Positions 10,048 through 22,216 of a stretch of 64,000 bases of DNA are shown here, in pieces; within the stretch, counting starts at the first letter, position 1; every line of letters begins with the position of its first letter. A model generated the notes under the pieces. That model ran no database searches and had not been told where the DNA came from. It worked only from the letters and a program-made list of their open reading frames with translations. Origin of the DNA: Nereocystis luetkeana (taxonomy: Eukaryota > Sar > Phaeophyceae > Laminariales > Laminariaceae); NCBI GenBank assembly GCA_031213475.1, contig JARUPZ010000026.1, positions 2,644,095 through 2,708,094 on the forward strand. Direction: 5' to 3'. The translations under genes and the position numbers were made by a program.

Positions 10048-10313
10048 ACTGGCGAAGGCCCCAACAAATCAGATACCAAAACATCGATTTTTTTATGAAG
10101 ACTTACCGGTAGATAGCCGAGACGAAAAAAAGCGTATGACAACAAACAAATATATACCTACTACTATTAATAGGTATATGTTTTTTTAATGAGTACCAGA
10201 GGTGGTACGTATACTCGAAGTGTGTGCATGTAAGATACAGCGAAAAAAAATGTACCAGGTACAGCAGTACACATGTTGAAGAATATCTTAATTAAATTGA
10301 TATTAAAATAGTA
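10048..10313. other. non-coding spacer
   Basis: AT-rich, with ACTATTAATAG and TACCAGGTAC motifs. Nothing else recognised. Confidence 0.5.
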
Positions 10314-10424
10314 CTATTACGGGGGGCCATAGTTAACAGGACCTATGGTACACATAAAAACCTATATGTTTAACCATTTTTACCAACAATATTTGGTCCT
10401 GTTAACTATGGCCCCCCGTAATAG
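10314..10424. mobile_element. 111-bp MITE, intact
   Basis: Same length and ends as the copy at 56-166 (CTATTACGGGGGGCCATAG at the left, CTATGGCCCCCCGTAATAG at the right), with AACAGG for AATAGG on both arms. The substitution is compensatory: both arms changed together, so inverted pairing is kept, as if one arm had been copied from the other. Confidence 0.82.
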
Positions 10425-11481
10425 GTAGTATGTGTTCGCCATCCGATAATAATGTGCACCCAACAGGATATTTTCGCACTTGAAAAGGACGATACTGCCG
10501 CTCTTTTGTTCTGGAGAGTTCTTCGCTTTCCGTGAGTCTTTTTTTTCAGAACAGCACTACTACACGTTCTGTTGGACGGCAAGCATACTGCAGGATTAAT
10601 AGTAGTAATAATGAAATATTAGTTCAGGATGAAACGTAAAAATAAATGTAGAAATCGCTGAAAAGATATCAAGAAAACATTTTTTTTTTTTTTTCTCATT
10701 ATTTCTGGGGTAGGTGGGGAGGTCACCACAAAGCACCACCTCGCGAATTGTTCGTGTCTTACAATCTCGCATCGCCTCTCACCGCCGCAAAAACAAAAAA
10801 TCGAATTCTTACCCACACCGGTGACGGCCGGAATAGGTAAAAACCCCAATCCGATGACAGTGAACGGCGACGCAGGGTCCTCGGACCTTCAAAAACCGTG
10901 AGGTGATAACTTGTGGGGATATCTACCCACCCCAGAAACGATTTATTGTTTTACTTCGGAAATTCCTTGATATCTTTGGAGCAGTTTCCATTTTTTCGCA
11001 TTTTCTCCTGAACTTATCTGTCATCCTGACTCCGAAAATAAATGTCCATGATTCATGAGCTTCAACGTCGAGCACTCCGCAACATGAAAAAACGAAAGAA
11101 GAAGGCCATGGGAAGCCAACACTAAAAGCAAACCTATGCACAGAATCCAACTCCTTTCTTTCTATAGCTACTACTTCCCGTTGAACCTCTATCTACTACA
11201 ACAACAATTTTGCTGCACTTACACCTTCTCATTTCATACTCCTCTACCCTCTGCTCTTAATCCTAGGCCGCGTTCAGACTCCACCCCCACACCAGCGGTG
11301 GAGATCCGTCACCCCTTCCTCCGTTGTTCCTTCTTGGTTCTTGGCGATTCCTGAGCAAGAGCTTGTAGCGCGATAACCTCCGCGAAATGTGGCCTTCTTT
11401 GCGGTCACCAAGACGATTTGCAGAGGGCGTTCCTTCATCACTCCCTTCCTCGCAATCGACCCCCCACCCCCCCCACCCCCC
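10425..11481. other. non-coding spacer
   Basis: AT-rich with homopolymer T runs (about 10680-10694). A C-rich tract (about 11458-11485) precedes the retroelement remnant. No exon with domain signal. Confidence 0.5.
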
Positions 11482-12063
11482 TCACCACCACGCTTTCTGC
11501 CTGCTCGTTGAATTTCTACCCCGAGGTGCCCAAAGCTTTCCACCGCTGGCTCCGTTCGTCGAATGACACATATGGCGGACGAGCGTAGGGCCGATGATTG
11601 TGCGCCTCGGATGTAAAGGCAGCTGATTCATCGTGGTCATCACGGCCTCCTCGCAGGTGTACCTACCCTTGTGGGTATGTATGGCAAACATCCAGCAGTG
11701 CGGGTTTACTTCTGTACTCCGGTCCGGAGCGTCCCGAAGACCTCCTCCCCATACGACGATATCCATGCGCAGGTTCCTGTCCGCCGTGGACGGTTGCCCG
11801 CTCTCAAGTCGGCGAACATTTCCGAGTCGCTTCCGGAAAATTGCGCGGAGGAGCGGAAGGTGAAGGTTCACCTGTTCCCCGGCTCTAGGACAGCCGGGTG
11901 CTTGTCGGGTATTCGCGTCGACTTCAGCATAGCAGGTCCACCTCAGTGCGACGTGTTCCTCAACCCGGATAAAGCGCCTTCCAACGCCCACGATTGCTGC
12001 TGCGGGCATGACACGGGGTGAGCCCATTGGTCTCGCCCGAAGACAGCCGGTGGCTCCGGCCAT
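11482..12063 (-). pseudogene. 3' part of a decayed retroelement polyprotein
   Basis: A 193-codon minus-strand frame downstream of the reverse-transcriptase remnant at 12604-13304. Its C-terminal half (from the MDIVVWGGGLRDAP segment, through a histidine-rich HTHKG stretch) resembles the region after the RT in non-LTR-type polyproteins that may carry a nuclease domain; that assignment is tentative. Composition is GC-rich and distinct from flanking DNA. Several frames between here and 12600 are closed by stops, so it is not a working gene. Confidence 0.45.
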
Positions 12064-12603
12064 CTTGTAGGCTCCTTTAGCAAGCTGTGGCGATGGCCTT
12101 GGACTCGTTCCCTCCTAGCGGGTCGTCCGGTCCCGGTGTGCGTACCGTTTCCGGCAGCGGGCTCAGAGAGGCTATATGCGCGCAGCGAGGCGGCTCTGGT
12201 TGACCAGCTTACCCAACTTGTTTTTTGCCTTTTTCTTGAGTTTGTGGTAATTGCGTCACGCGCAAATTAGCGTGCCGACCTCTGGGGGCCTTAGGCCCGG
12301 GTTCATCTCTGCGTCTAGGCCCCATTCAAGCCGATCGTCGGGGACGATGCCAGCGACCACTTCATTCGTTTCCCCCTACAGATCTTAAATATCTCGCGAG
12401 CTACCCTACCTCCGAGCTGAGCGATACTGCTCGATTCGGGGATCCCCTTCCTTACCTGCGCTGTCAACGGGCCCGCGAGGTTCGCCAGAACGTCGAGTAG
12501 GATCCCACCCCTGCTCCCAATAGGAGCAATACATTCGCCTGGCTTCCGTTGCCGGCAGCCCTAATCCTCCCCCTCCCACAAAAAGGCTTGTCTGGGCTTG
12601 CTA

Positions 12604-13304
12604 TTAATAGTGAGGTTGAATCATCAGCCGGTTATCCAGGTACCCCTCCTGGAAAACGGACTGTGCCTCCACCGGGCCCGGTTTCTCCAAAATGTTTCTC
12701 GTATACCCCCTGCGTCTCGTTGTCTGCCGTTCTTCGTGCTTCGAGTGACAGCTCCGTGTACAAACGTCTTTCGACATCACGTATCCTCTGTCTAAGAAAG
12801 TCGACAGCGATGAGGGCCGGCGTTTGGTTTTCGTGCGGCGTGTTAGCGAGGCAGAACGCAAAGCAGTCCGTGCCTCCCCCCTCGGCCATTTCACCATTGT
12901 CCTCTCCAGCCCGTATTCGTCTGAGCCGATCGGGACACCAACCACCGTCACGCCCCCTTCGTTTGCAATGCGGACATCGGCGTTTTTCGTCAACGAAATA
13001 TTCTCCGCCGTCGGCTCGTGCCCTTTACGTGGTAGGGCCACGGCTTCGGTGGGGTTGACCGCGCTGCCGATGTCGTCTCTTACTGAACGAGGGCAAAGGT
13101 TTTACCCGTGTCGGCCGTGCCCCCCATAAAGCCGAGAGAGACATCGCCCATGTACGCGAAGACTTCCAGGTCTACTATATCGAATTCGTGCCTAAAACGC
13201 TTGAGCTCTGGTCGCAGCACCAGACAGAACATTGCCGGCCCCATGGGGTCTCCCTGCTGAGTACCGCTGGAGCAAGTGATCGTCCTGGTCTCTCTGGAGC
13301 CCAT
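12604..13304 (-). pseudogene. reverse transcriptase remnant (palm and post-palm), frameshifted
   Basis: Minus strand 13304-13080 reads SGTQQGDPMGPAMFCLVLRP, a recognisable RT motif B (QQGDP.GP), followed by VFAYMGDVSLGF, which is motif C with the catalytic F/Y-x-DD changed to YMGD, so one of the two metal-binding aspartates is gone. After a frame change, 13041-12604 continues with a GGVTVVGVPIGSDEY segment typical of the strand after the palm. At about 12890 the sense moves to another frame (AEGGGTDCFAFCLANTPHEN...). Loss of a catalytic residue plus multiple frameshifts make this a dead element. Confidence 0.7.
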
Positions 13305-15184
13305 CAGAAAATCAGCGTCAGCTTGTCTTATACCAAATCACTTGGCCACTAACGGCGTGAGCACCTGCACGCGGTTGGCCACTTCCGCAAGCACGTGCGT
13401 TTCTTACCGGTGTTGAAGGCGTTGGAGCAGTCGCTAGTAGCGACAAAGCTGCCATTCTCGTGTAGCGTTAGTCACATGTGCTCTACTCCGGGTACAGCGA
13501 CCCCAAACTGCCTTACCTCTCAGTTGACCTCCCCTAACCGCGGCCACCACTGTCACATAGCCTCTTTTGTGGCGAGCCTCACCCACGGCATGCCCACGAA
13601 AGTGGGCGGGCATTTTAAGCGCAAAGCGGTGCGGTTCGACTGCAAGAACAGTTATCAGACCTCTGGAAGGAACGCGTCCTGCTCGTCGACGATTCTCCAG
13701 CGGAGGGTTGTCAGGCCCCGGCCGAACTACTCTTGCCCGATGTCGGTCAACTACTCTCGCCCGATGTCGGTCAGTGTGAATGATGGACTGAAGGTGGGCG
13801 AACCATTGACTGCCAGAACTAGGACCCGATAGGATACTCGGGAGCTGGCGACGCCGAACAGTACGTCGGAGGCATACTTATCTTCCGGGCGCCACGGGGG
13901 GGCATTTCCATCTTCGACATCAGTGGCTCTCGCCGTCACCGCAGCCGCCACCACCACGGCTACGGCAGCGTAATCCCCGGAGGGGAACTGGGCCACCAGC
14001 GTGTTCCTCGTCTCCTCGTTTTCTTCTGAGCGTGGCTTATACGGGAACGTATGTGCCGCCCCTTTGACCCCTCAAGCACGCTACGCTGACGACGCCCGTT
14101 CGAGCTTCACCTCCTCCCTCAGCTTTTTTCGGTGGGGGGCCGTTGCCTTGGATCCCCTCGCCTAACATACGCCATCCATCATGGGGCAGGGGGACTAAAT
14201 ACCCTCGGTCTGCCACCGTGAATCTCTGTAGTGTCTTGCTCCGACCGTCCCGTGAGTGGAGCAGGACCCGCATAATTTCTACGGTAGCGTTGTCGCAGGC
14301 AGGAGCGAGTTCGGTGTCGCCAATTTAAAGTTCGGCTGGTGCTCTCCTATAGTGTGCTTGGGGGTGCGAAGCACATGAATGCTCAGGCGCGCGTGTGCGC
14401 GGCGGCACTTTTTACCTGTTCCAAAACGTTTCCTCAGGTCATCCAAGGAGAAGACATCGTGTGGTGTCCCTACATGCAGGCTGGCCTGGTCCCATCCGTA
14501 CCTAAGACCGTGATTCCGTATGTTCTCGCAGCCTGGTGCCCCCCCTATTATCCGCGCGGCCCGGTTGCGAAGACCCAGGGCCACTTGGACCGCTGCCTCC
14601 AGTTCATTCCGTCCTCCGTGCTGAGCGCCGCAGTTTACTGCCGGGAAGCACGGTGGTGCTGGTGCCGCGCTTCTTGCGAGGGTCTTCATCACACAACAAG
14701 CGTCGATCACGTGGCGCCCTTGCCCACATGGAAAACGTACCGCCCTTCGCCCGAGCTGGAGCAATACACGACAAACACCCGCACGCCACGTCCCCTTTGG
14801 TGTCGCCCAGGAGCATACGGGGGTGGGTCCCGTTTCCGGGTGTGCTCCCCAGCACCCTGGGGGATCCTCCAGCCGGTGTCTCGCTGTTTTGCATCGTCGA
14901 TGTACCGTCGCTATTTGGGGCTCCTCTTCCTCCACTTTGTTTTCACTCTTCGATGTCCCTTCTCTCGCTCCTACACCTTTTGTTCGCGTCCTTACCGCTT
15001 TCATGTGTTTGGCTTCCCTCGCTGTTTCCCCCCTCTCCACTAGGTTCGCACCCGTTACCCCCCCGCCGACCCCCCCCGGCGTGCTGACGAGGGAGAAGCA
15101 GTACCCAAGGCCTGCGGTTTCACCCCGTACTCGTGTGGGCCACTCTTGACCTCTCCCCAGATACTCTCGACTGACGCCGTCCAT
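13305..15184 (-). pseudogene. probable 5' remainder of the same retroelement
   Basis: GC-rich sequence continuous in composition with the RT remnant. The minus strand keeps medium frames open (13751-13996, 14037-14273, 14279-15184), none spanning a whole domain. A KYASDVLFGV segment at about 13900 may come from the fingers region. The 301-codon frame at 14279-15184 mixes low-complexity and unassignable sequence. The plus strand is equally open, as expected of GC-rich DNA, and is not taken as coding. Confidence 0.35.
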
Positions 15185-18100
15185 CTCTTGCGACCGATCC
15201 TCCCACCGCTCTCGTTGCTAGGTGTAGGAACGCCCCCTGGGTTGTTGCTGACGCGGCCTCAGTCCTCGTCCAGGGGGATTTGGGCTGTTCCGCTGGCGCA
15301 GTATCCCCACTTCCCGCGTTGTGATGGCTATCCGTGACACCCTGCTTGTTCTTGCTCAATCTGCCTCCTGAACATATTGTTGCTCTCCGGCGTCGATCCC
15401 GTTCCTCCCTGCAAAGTCGTCACCTTCACCGGAATCAGAGGCAACGCGACACCGCCCTCTGGTGCGTTTTTGAATCCCGACAGTCCATCGTGGTAAGCGT
15501 TCTTACTCGGCGCCCAGACCCACCTGGTGTTCTTGGGCGTGGCGCCCAATACAGAGCCTCCGGTTGGGTACCCGGAGAAGGGCATGTTGTGATCATATCC
15601 CTAACGAAGCGAGCAGCACGTGGTAGTGGCCGACAGCCGCGTCTCATCCCCTCGAGCGGGAGAACTCAAGGTAAGCCTCTTAAGGCAGGCCCAGAGCATT
15701 ACTGAATACGGAGCCCAAGAGAAACGAAAGGATTGGGGTCCCCTCATGGGCACGCACCATTACCTCGAAACGTAGGCAGCCTTGATCCGGGGACTCTTCG
15801 CTGAAGGAGGTCAAATAGCTGCATTGTGCTCCTCACCGCTTCTCACCTCCCCTCGGGCTAAGCCGTTGGTAGGCCGGTAGCAAACTCCACCGGGAGGGAG
15901 CTCCGCCTACTCGTAACTGCACGCGACACGGAACGTCGGGTATATGTGGCTACTTGTCCTCTGGCGAGGTATTCCGTCCGTTCCAGCATTTAGTGGACGT
16001 GCACAAACCTTTCGTGGAAGCACGGAACGGGTACCCGCATGTAGTTGTCCCTCGATCCCCCTGCCGAGTCGCCTAGAGCACAACTGGTAATTGCACGGCT
16101 TCCGCCTCCTCTCCCGCCCTTCCTTTCACGCGTTGGTTGTTTTGGTAATGGTTCGCGGCCCCCTCCACCTTGTGAAATCGCAGACCACCAAACCTTGGCA
16201 ACTGTCGCCATCGATGGGCACCCCACCCCACCCCACCCCATCCCATCTGACCCAATAGCCCCGTAATATTGTTGGTGGATCCTTGGCAGTATTTCCCTGA
16301 GGAGGGACGTTCTCTGACGGGCGACCCATCTCCTCCTCTTTACGGCTACACCATACCAGCCATCTCCCCTTCTAGGGGTCCCCGGTATGTGTTCCGCCAT
16401 GTACTCCGTGTAAGCGAGCCTACCGGTGAAAAGCGAGCATCTGACGGGATATACTGTGCTCCCTACAAGCCCCGCACGTTTCCACTTGTGGTTGCTGAGT
16501 GATCTTGCCACGCCAATGTTCATCGATGTCCTCGTCCCCTCTCTCGGTTGCGTTCTGGCGCAAGTATACCGTTCGTGTTGGTATTGTGGTGAAGATCTTG
16601 GATAGGCGTAGCTTAGCTGCGGCGACCTTGAATTTATGGCGGTATCCTTGGCCGTGTCCGCCGGTCCGCCGATACCACAGATTGGATGAAGAAGGATGTG
16701 TAGATCCACCTCTTGCCGCACCGCTGCAGAGCCGAACTTGGGCGCGTGACCTGGTGTGGGGTTGCGCGCGCCCGTTGGTTTTTGACCGGGGGAAAACGTC
16801 TTCAACAAAGCCTAGGGGGCAACAGGTGTGCAGGTCGCTTGGGCAGGGCACGTGCACGAAGGTCGTTTCCTCCACCAACCCGCGGCAAAATTTGTTATCT
16901 CCTCACCCCTCCCTGCCGTCCCGTGTGGCGCTGGTGGGTGACCCCTCTCCTCTCCTAGTAGGCATCGCTCGCCACGTGACCGCCATCGCCTCTGCCATAA
17001 CCTCGTCGTTGTTCTGTCCGAGTGCTCCCCTGTTGGCTTCTACGACCATTGCGGTCGCCCTGACGCCGGGCAACGCGGGACGGTCGGCGCTCTGAGGCCG
17101 AGAGTGGTGTAGCACAGCAGGTGGGGTCGATGAGGCAGCTGCCAACATGGACCATCGCGGCCGCCAGGGCCTCGTAGTACACGCAGCAATCTTCTGTGGG
17201 GCCCTTGCAGGAATAAGTGGTATGCTTGCGTCGAGATCGACTAGTTGAACTGCCATACATCGTTATACGGGGACTGGTTTGAGGATCGCACTATCTTCGG
17301 TTGGCTGTTGTTCTATGATGGGGTCCCAGATGACCTTCTATGAAAGAGGAGGGACGACCTTCTTTTCCACCCCGAAACAAATTTATAGACTTTTCATCTC
17401 TTTCTCCATCGCCTCACGGCGAGCTCGGGCTCCACCAAGCCACCCCGACGAGTCACCGCACCCCATTCATGAGTCGCCCAAGCTTACCTCAGCCCGGAAA
17501 CTGCCACTGGAGAGCCGGTGCTCGAGATTAGTGAGAATGCCCACGATGGACGCCACCTCCCTGACTCAGAAATTCCGGGTGTGCGAACGAGTCTGCAGTG
17601 GTTTAGCAATACAAGCTCGGAAAAGGGTTGAAACCGTGACACTGCCTGAACTACAGGTATACGATAGTTACCGCACTTATCAGCAGCTACTAGACTACAT
17701 ACCCCACGCACAGAAGGGGTACCAAGAATATTCAAGAGTACTGGAAGACACGAGATACGAACTCATCGTTTCCCGCGCACGCACAAGCAAAGCCGCTGAG
17801 GGAAACTCCTGCTGTCGAGGTCGGCCCACCCAGGGGTCAGCCAGACAAGCCAAGGCGGGCTGGAGAATGGAGTGCATACCCTGGCGGTGAGTTGGGTGGT
17901 AGATAAGATCCGCCTCTTTAGTTACGAAATTCGGATAGCCTCGGTGAACTGACTTCGTTCACTGGTTGAAGATGGCGTAGGAAGCGTTCACTGAGAGCAT
18001 GTTGAATCGTTTTGGCGTGAACTCGTCCTCTTACATCCCCGCGACCCCCGGTGTGGGACTACGTCCAAGAGAGGAGGGTGAACTTGGAGGAGACTGGCCG

Positions 18101-19600
18101 TACAGGGGGGTTGTAGGCAGGTCGATGTGACTGTCGACCATGACGAGGCCGAGAATCTCGAACGTTGTGCGTGATGCGGCGCTCCACTTCCACGACACTA
18201 CGGAGAGGCACCGGAATGCAGTTTTGAAGATTATGGGATACCTTCATGGGACCAGGTTTTAGGATTGACTCTTGTGCGGAGCTCGGATTGAAATTGACTG
18301 CGTAAAGGGATGCTGATTCAGCTGATAAATCGAACGATAGGCGCTCGATATCGGGGATGGTGACTACCCTGAGGGGTGCGGTCATCAGTTGGTCTGTTAA
18401 TATCTAAAAGTAGCAATCAGAGATATGTACGTTTTGCACAGCAGAGGCGGGCTGTGTCGTCCTAGATGAAGGGGTGGAGGGGGTTGTGTTTTCAGGCGCA
18501 GTGTTGTCGTCTATCTGCCCAGAGCTTAGAGGATCATGTGTCCGGCTTTTCGAGGATATCCAAGGGGACATAGCGTTGGCTGAGAACCCTCTTCGCCCGC
18601 TCGGAGCAAAAATATCGGCGTGCGTTTTCATTTTGTTAGAGAGCTACTTCGTGCGAAGAAGATCGAAGTCAGTTCATAGCTTCCAAAGAGAGGCACACGG
18701 ATATTTTGACGAAACCCTTTCCTGCGACCCCTTTTAAGTCTCACCGTAGGTTCTTGTTGATTGTACCGTTGGGAGGGTAACTTGGGAGGTATGAGCACTA
18801 TTCGACGAGTATTATGCTTGAGTTGTACGAGCAATAACAATTTGTCATGTCGCCACCCCGCGAGACGTTGAGGGGCATGGGGCAGTAGGGCGCCGCTTGG
18901 TAATATATCTTTTGACCATGGTCATCGTTTGGAGTCTGATCGTTGTTTCAATTCCAACGGTTTGGAGTATATGTGTTACACGGGGAGGTTCGACCCGGTG
19001 GGCGGATTTCCTTTTGCGGGACCGTCGTTGCCTGTTCTTAGGTCCTAACCAGTCTTGAATGTCCCTTCGGTCTCGTCACGGCTGTGAAGAGCCAGGGAGG
19101 GTGTTCGTTTTTTTATAACATCAGCGACGGGTACAAACGTTAAAGAGGGTGGCGTATACCTTAGCAGGCGTTCTGATGATATTTCCTGTGCACTGGAACA
19201 GAGCTCGAGTGCTCTGCTCTTCTTCGCTCTCTCTCCTCGCCCCCTCGGATACAAAGATTCCAAACAATACTATCAGACCGCGTGGCGGTCGGGCATCCAG
19301 GCTTGAGCTCTACCGACACCTGGGACCCCTGGGTGAGTGGGTAGGTGGGTGGGTGGGCCATGGGTGTGGGTGGGTGTTTGTGCGTGCGTGTAATACTGGC
19401 CCCGCCGGCACTAGTAGCAATTAACCACCCTTTTCCCCCATACAATATTTGTCTACCGTTCCGCCACAGGCTTCGTATCTCCGATGGCCCTCTCACTGCC
19501 GACATTTGTCCGGTTCGAGCAAGTCCGGCGGCCCAATTTCTATGTCTCGAAAAGGCCATTCGCCCGTGGGCGTGCGGGATGCTCGCGTGATCTCAGCTAC
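15185..19600. other. GC-rich decayed repeat DNA, no intact gene
   Basis: Composition resembles 11.5-15.2 kb. The longest frames are 15990-16808 minus (272 codons) and 17279-17890 plus (203 codons). Neither shows a conserved motif that I recognise, and both overlap open frames on other strands. A G/T-rich CCCACCC-type run lies at 19331-19380. Most likely additional old retroelement sequence. Confidence 0.4.
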
Positions 19601-20884
19601 TGTAGTTTGAGTTGTCGCCGACATAGGGTGGCGGATTCCACAAAAATACGGATACTAAGATGTCGTTCCAAGCTGGATGGGAACTACAGAGTTCATTGGA
19701 TTCTTAAGACGGGCATACATTGATCCTTACTTTCAAATTTGCTGTTCTCCGAATAAGTACACGAACATAATAATTGCTTGGAAAAAGCATCTCTCGTAGC
19801 GCTTGTGCTCCGGTCGAGGCTCCATGACCAGGCTACGCCCAGACACGAACATGGCTACTCCTCTCCTTCTGTCCTAAGCTCTATACGCTGGTCCCCAGTA
19901 AATCCCACGGCGGCCTGGCTCTCACCCTCGTCGTGCGTCGTTGTAATGACTGTTAGTCTGCTCCTTGTGGTTATGGATTGCTATACTTTGCGGGCTGTTG
20001 GGGGTAGATTTGAGCATTTTCTTATTTGAGTCGGATTGACCGTTTGCCAGAAAACGGCATACGGCGGATACACGGCGCTGTGAGGCGTTCTACGACAGAG
20101 GTTCGCCCTAAAATTCCTGATGCTCCTTGCTTAAGGAGCTCCATAACTCTTCCGAAAACGGACTTCAGCAAAAATAAAAATACATCGCGGCGAACAATCC
20201 CATGGCCCGACTCTACAAAACTAATCAAGATTGAAATTCCGACGATTTGGGGTCAAGGAATCCCGTCTTTCAGAAACAAAATAACGAACGGGTCCTGTGT
20301 ACTGTACCGAAGTTCAAGTTTCAAGTTTTGAAGGTATCCTTGTTATATATCCTTGTTATAGCATGCGGGTACGTAGTAGTGGTGATGACGTCGCATTTCG
20401 ATCTTCAAAGATTATGCCGATTTTAGTGAGCCCCCCGGAACACTAGCTCTCCCGAGGGCCACCGGACCACCCGCGATCATGGGCCTTAGCCACGCCCTCC
20501 CCACACGTCATCCCTCGGCGACCCCAGGGAAAGAGTAACCGCTAGCGCTCAGCTCGGCTAGCGGGGGGCATGGAGAGGCGGGTACTGGTTGTTTGTGATA
20601 AATTCAGCAGACACGCGGGTGCGAGTATTTTAACAACGTAGTCAGAGTATCACCCCATATTTCATTGTTTCTGACCGAATATATATACAGCAACAGTACA
20701 TCCTGATAATGTAGGGAATGTTCGGGGAAATTGAGCGGCACGCACGTACGTGCAACGCATTGCTGCTTGAGCTTCCTGCGGAACTTGACAATACCTGGTA
20801 GCATTATCGTACTGGCACAAGAGTGAGGTAGTAGGGACGGTTTTGCACCACCGCAGTATTTACCTGGTACATACCTGGACTGCG
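19601..20884. other. non-coding spacer
   Basis: GC-rich block 20425-20575 with no tRNA or rRNA fold that I could identify, then AT-rich DNA with one TACCTGGTA motif at about 20788 and another at 20862. No gene recognised. Confidence 0.5.
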
Positions 20885-21029
20885 GTAGAAGAGCCCCCCC
20901 CCCCCCCCCTCCAGAGGAGGCGGTGACGGTGCGGTGACAATGCGGCGGCGGTAGAGGGGGCCGTGGCGGCGGCACAGCAGCAGCAGCGACGGTCGTGGCG
21001 GCGGTAGCAGCAGCAACAGCAGCAGCAGT

Positions 21030-21069
<40 letters not shown>

Positions 21070-21411
21070 GGGGAGGTCGGGAAGTGTGTATAGACATCAG
21101 GCGGACGGTGCGGTGGTAGTGGGGCGGTGGCGGTGGCGGTGGCGGCGGCGACGGCATAGCAGCAGCAGCAGCAGCATTATCAGAAGCAGATTCGGCAGCG
21201 GCGGTGGCGGTAGCAGCAGCAGCGAGGGACATCGGCAAGTGTGTATACGCATCAGGCGGCGTGATGTCAACCGCATACATATATGTATATATGTATTCGC
21301 TCTGGTGTTTCTGTAGCCGTGCAAGTGCTTGCTGTGATTACCGCCACCACCGCCACCACCGCCACCACCGCTACCGCCGGTACCGGGGCGGCGCCGCCGA
21401 CGCGGTCCTTT

Positions 21412-21451
<40 letters not shown>

Positions 21452-21470
21452 CTCCTCCTCCTGCGGTTGT
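20885..21470. repeat. triplet-repeat zone (CAG/GCG/GGT and TGC tracts)
   Basis: A C tract (about 20895-20909) is followed by CAG, GCGGTG and GGC triplets to about 21240. After the start of unit 1 homology come CCGCCA triplets (21340-21370) and a pure TGC run at about 21416-21458. Poly-Q, poly-A or poly-L peptides can be read from it in several frames, so no frame is singled out as coding. The left edge of the segmental array lies inside this zone. Confidence 0.8.
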
Positions 21471-21471
21471 C

Positions 21472-22216
21472 ATATACCGGTACCTCTCCTCCGTGTTCTT
21501 GAAAAAATATGTTGATGCTGTGCTTGGCGATGATATTTGACGCTTGCCACGGTATGGCTGGCACGGTAATTTCCTGAGGTCCCTCACTCAAGGAGCTATT
21601 TTACTCAACCAAGATATGATCTTGAGAAAAAATCATGGACGCATAACCCCATTCCTAGGTATGAACAAATCATCGTGCCAAAATAAAAGGGTGCTGTATA
21701 GCTCCTCAGTGCAGGCGACCGGTCAGTCCTAGTGATGGTTATGGCCCAAACGTGCTACCCTATCGTACCATGCGTCACGCATTTTTTTATATGACGTGTG
21801 TTTTTATTGTTGTGATTCGGATGAACTTTCGGCCATTCGTTCGTCGCGAACACGTTCGAAATATTACCTGAATGGTCCAACAGCAATCACCACTAAAATG
21901 GAACGGCATAATAAGGCAGACAGAGGTGCGAACAGAGGCACAGCTGGACTGACGAATCTTCACATCTCCACGTCGCAGCGGCCGCCAACACAAGCGCCAT
22001 CATCAGCGCTACGTAACGTAGAAGCAGGTGCCCATCGTACCCCCCCCGCGCATGTACTGTATGTATCCCTTCGTTTAGTTTTGAAAACGTTACTATTCCT
22101 TTGAACGGGAACCAACTCCCCCTTCTGTCCGAAGTCCAACTCCAACCGGTTATCTCGACATAGAAGTTGACAAACCCCACGTGTACGCACGTCGAACGAT
22201 ATCACTACTACTTCTC
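21472..22216. other. 3' flank of the unit 1 glycosyltransferase gene
   Basis: Similar throughout to 44275-45057 and 62096-62878. On the minus strand a weakly conserved frame around IAKHSI..FFQEH (about 21470-21540) is readable in all units, but replacement changes are as common as silent ones, so I treat it as 3' UTR or spacer. No polyadenylation motif can be chosen with confidence. Confidence 0.5.

Noticed and set aside
15990-16808. 272-codon minus-strand frame
   Set aside because: Low-complexity Gly/Arg stretches and no domain; overlapping frames are also open. Kept only as decayed repeat DNA.
17279-17890. 203-codon plus-strand frame
   Set aside because: Long, but without recognisable motif, in GC-rich repeat DNA with equally open frames on the other strand.
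20971-21591. Poly-Q, poly-A or poly-L proteins from the triplet tracts
   Set aside because: All frames of a CAG/GCC tract stay open; no flanking domain is conserved.
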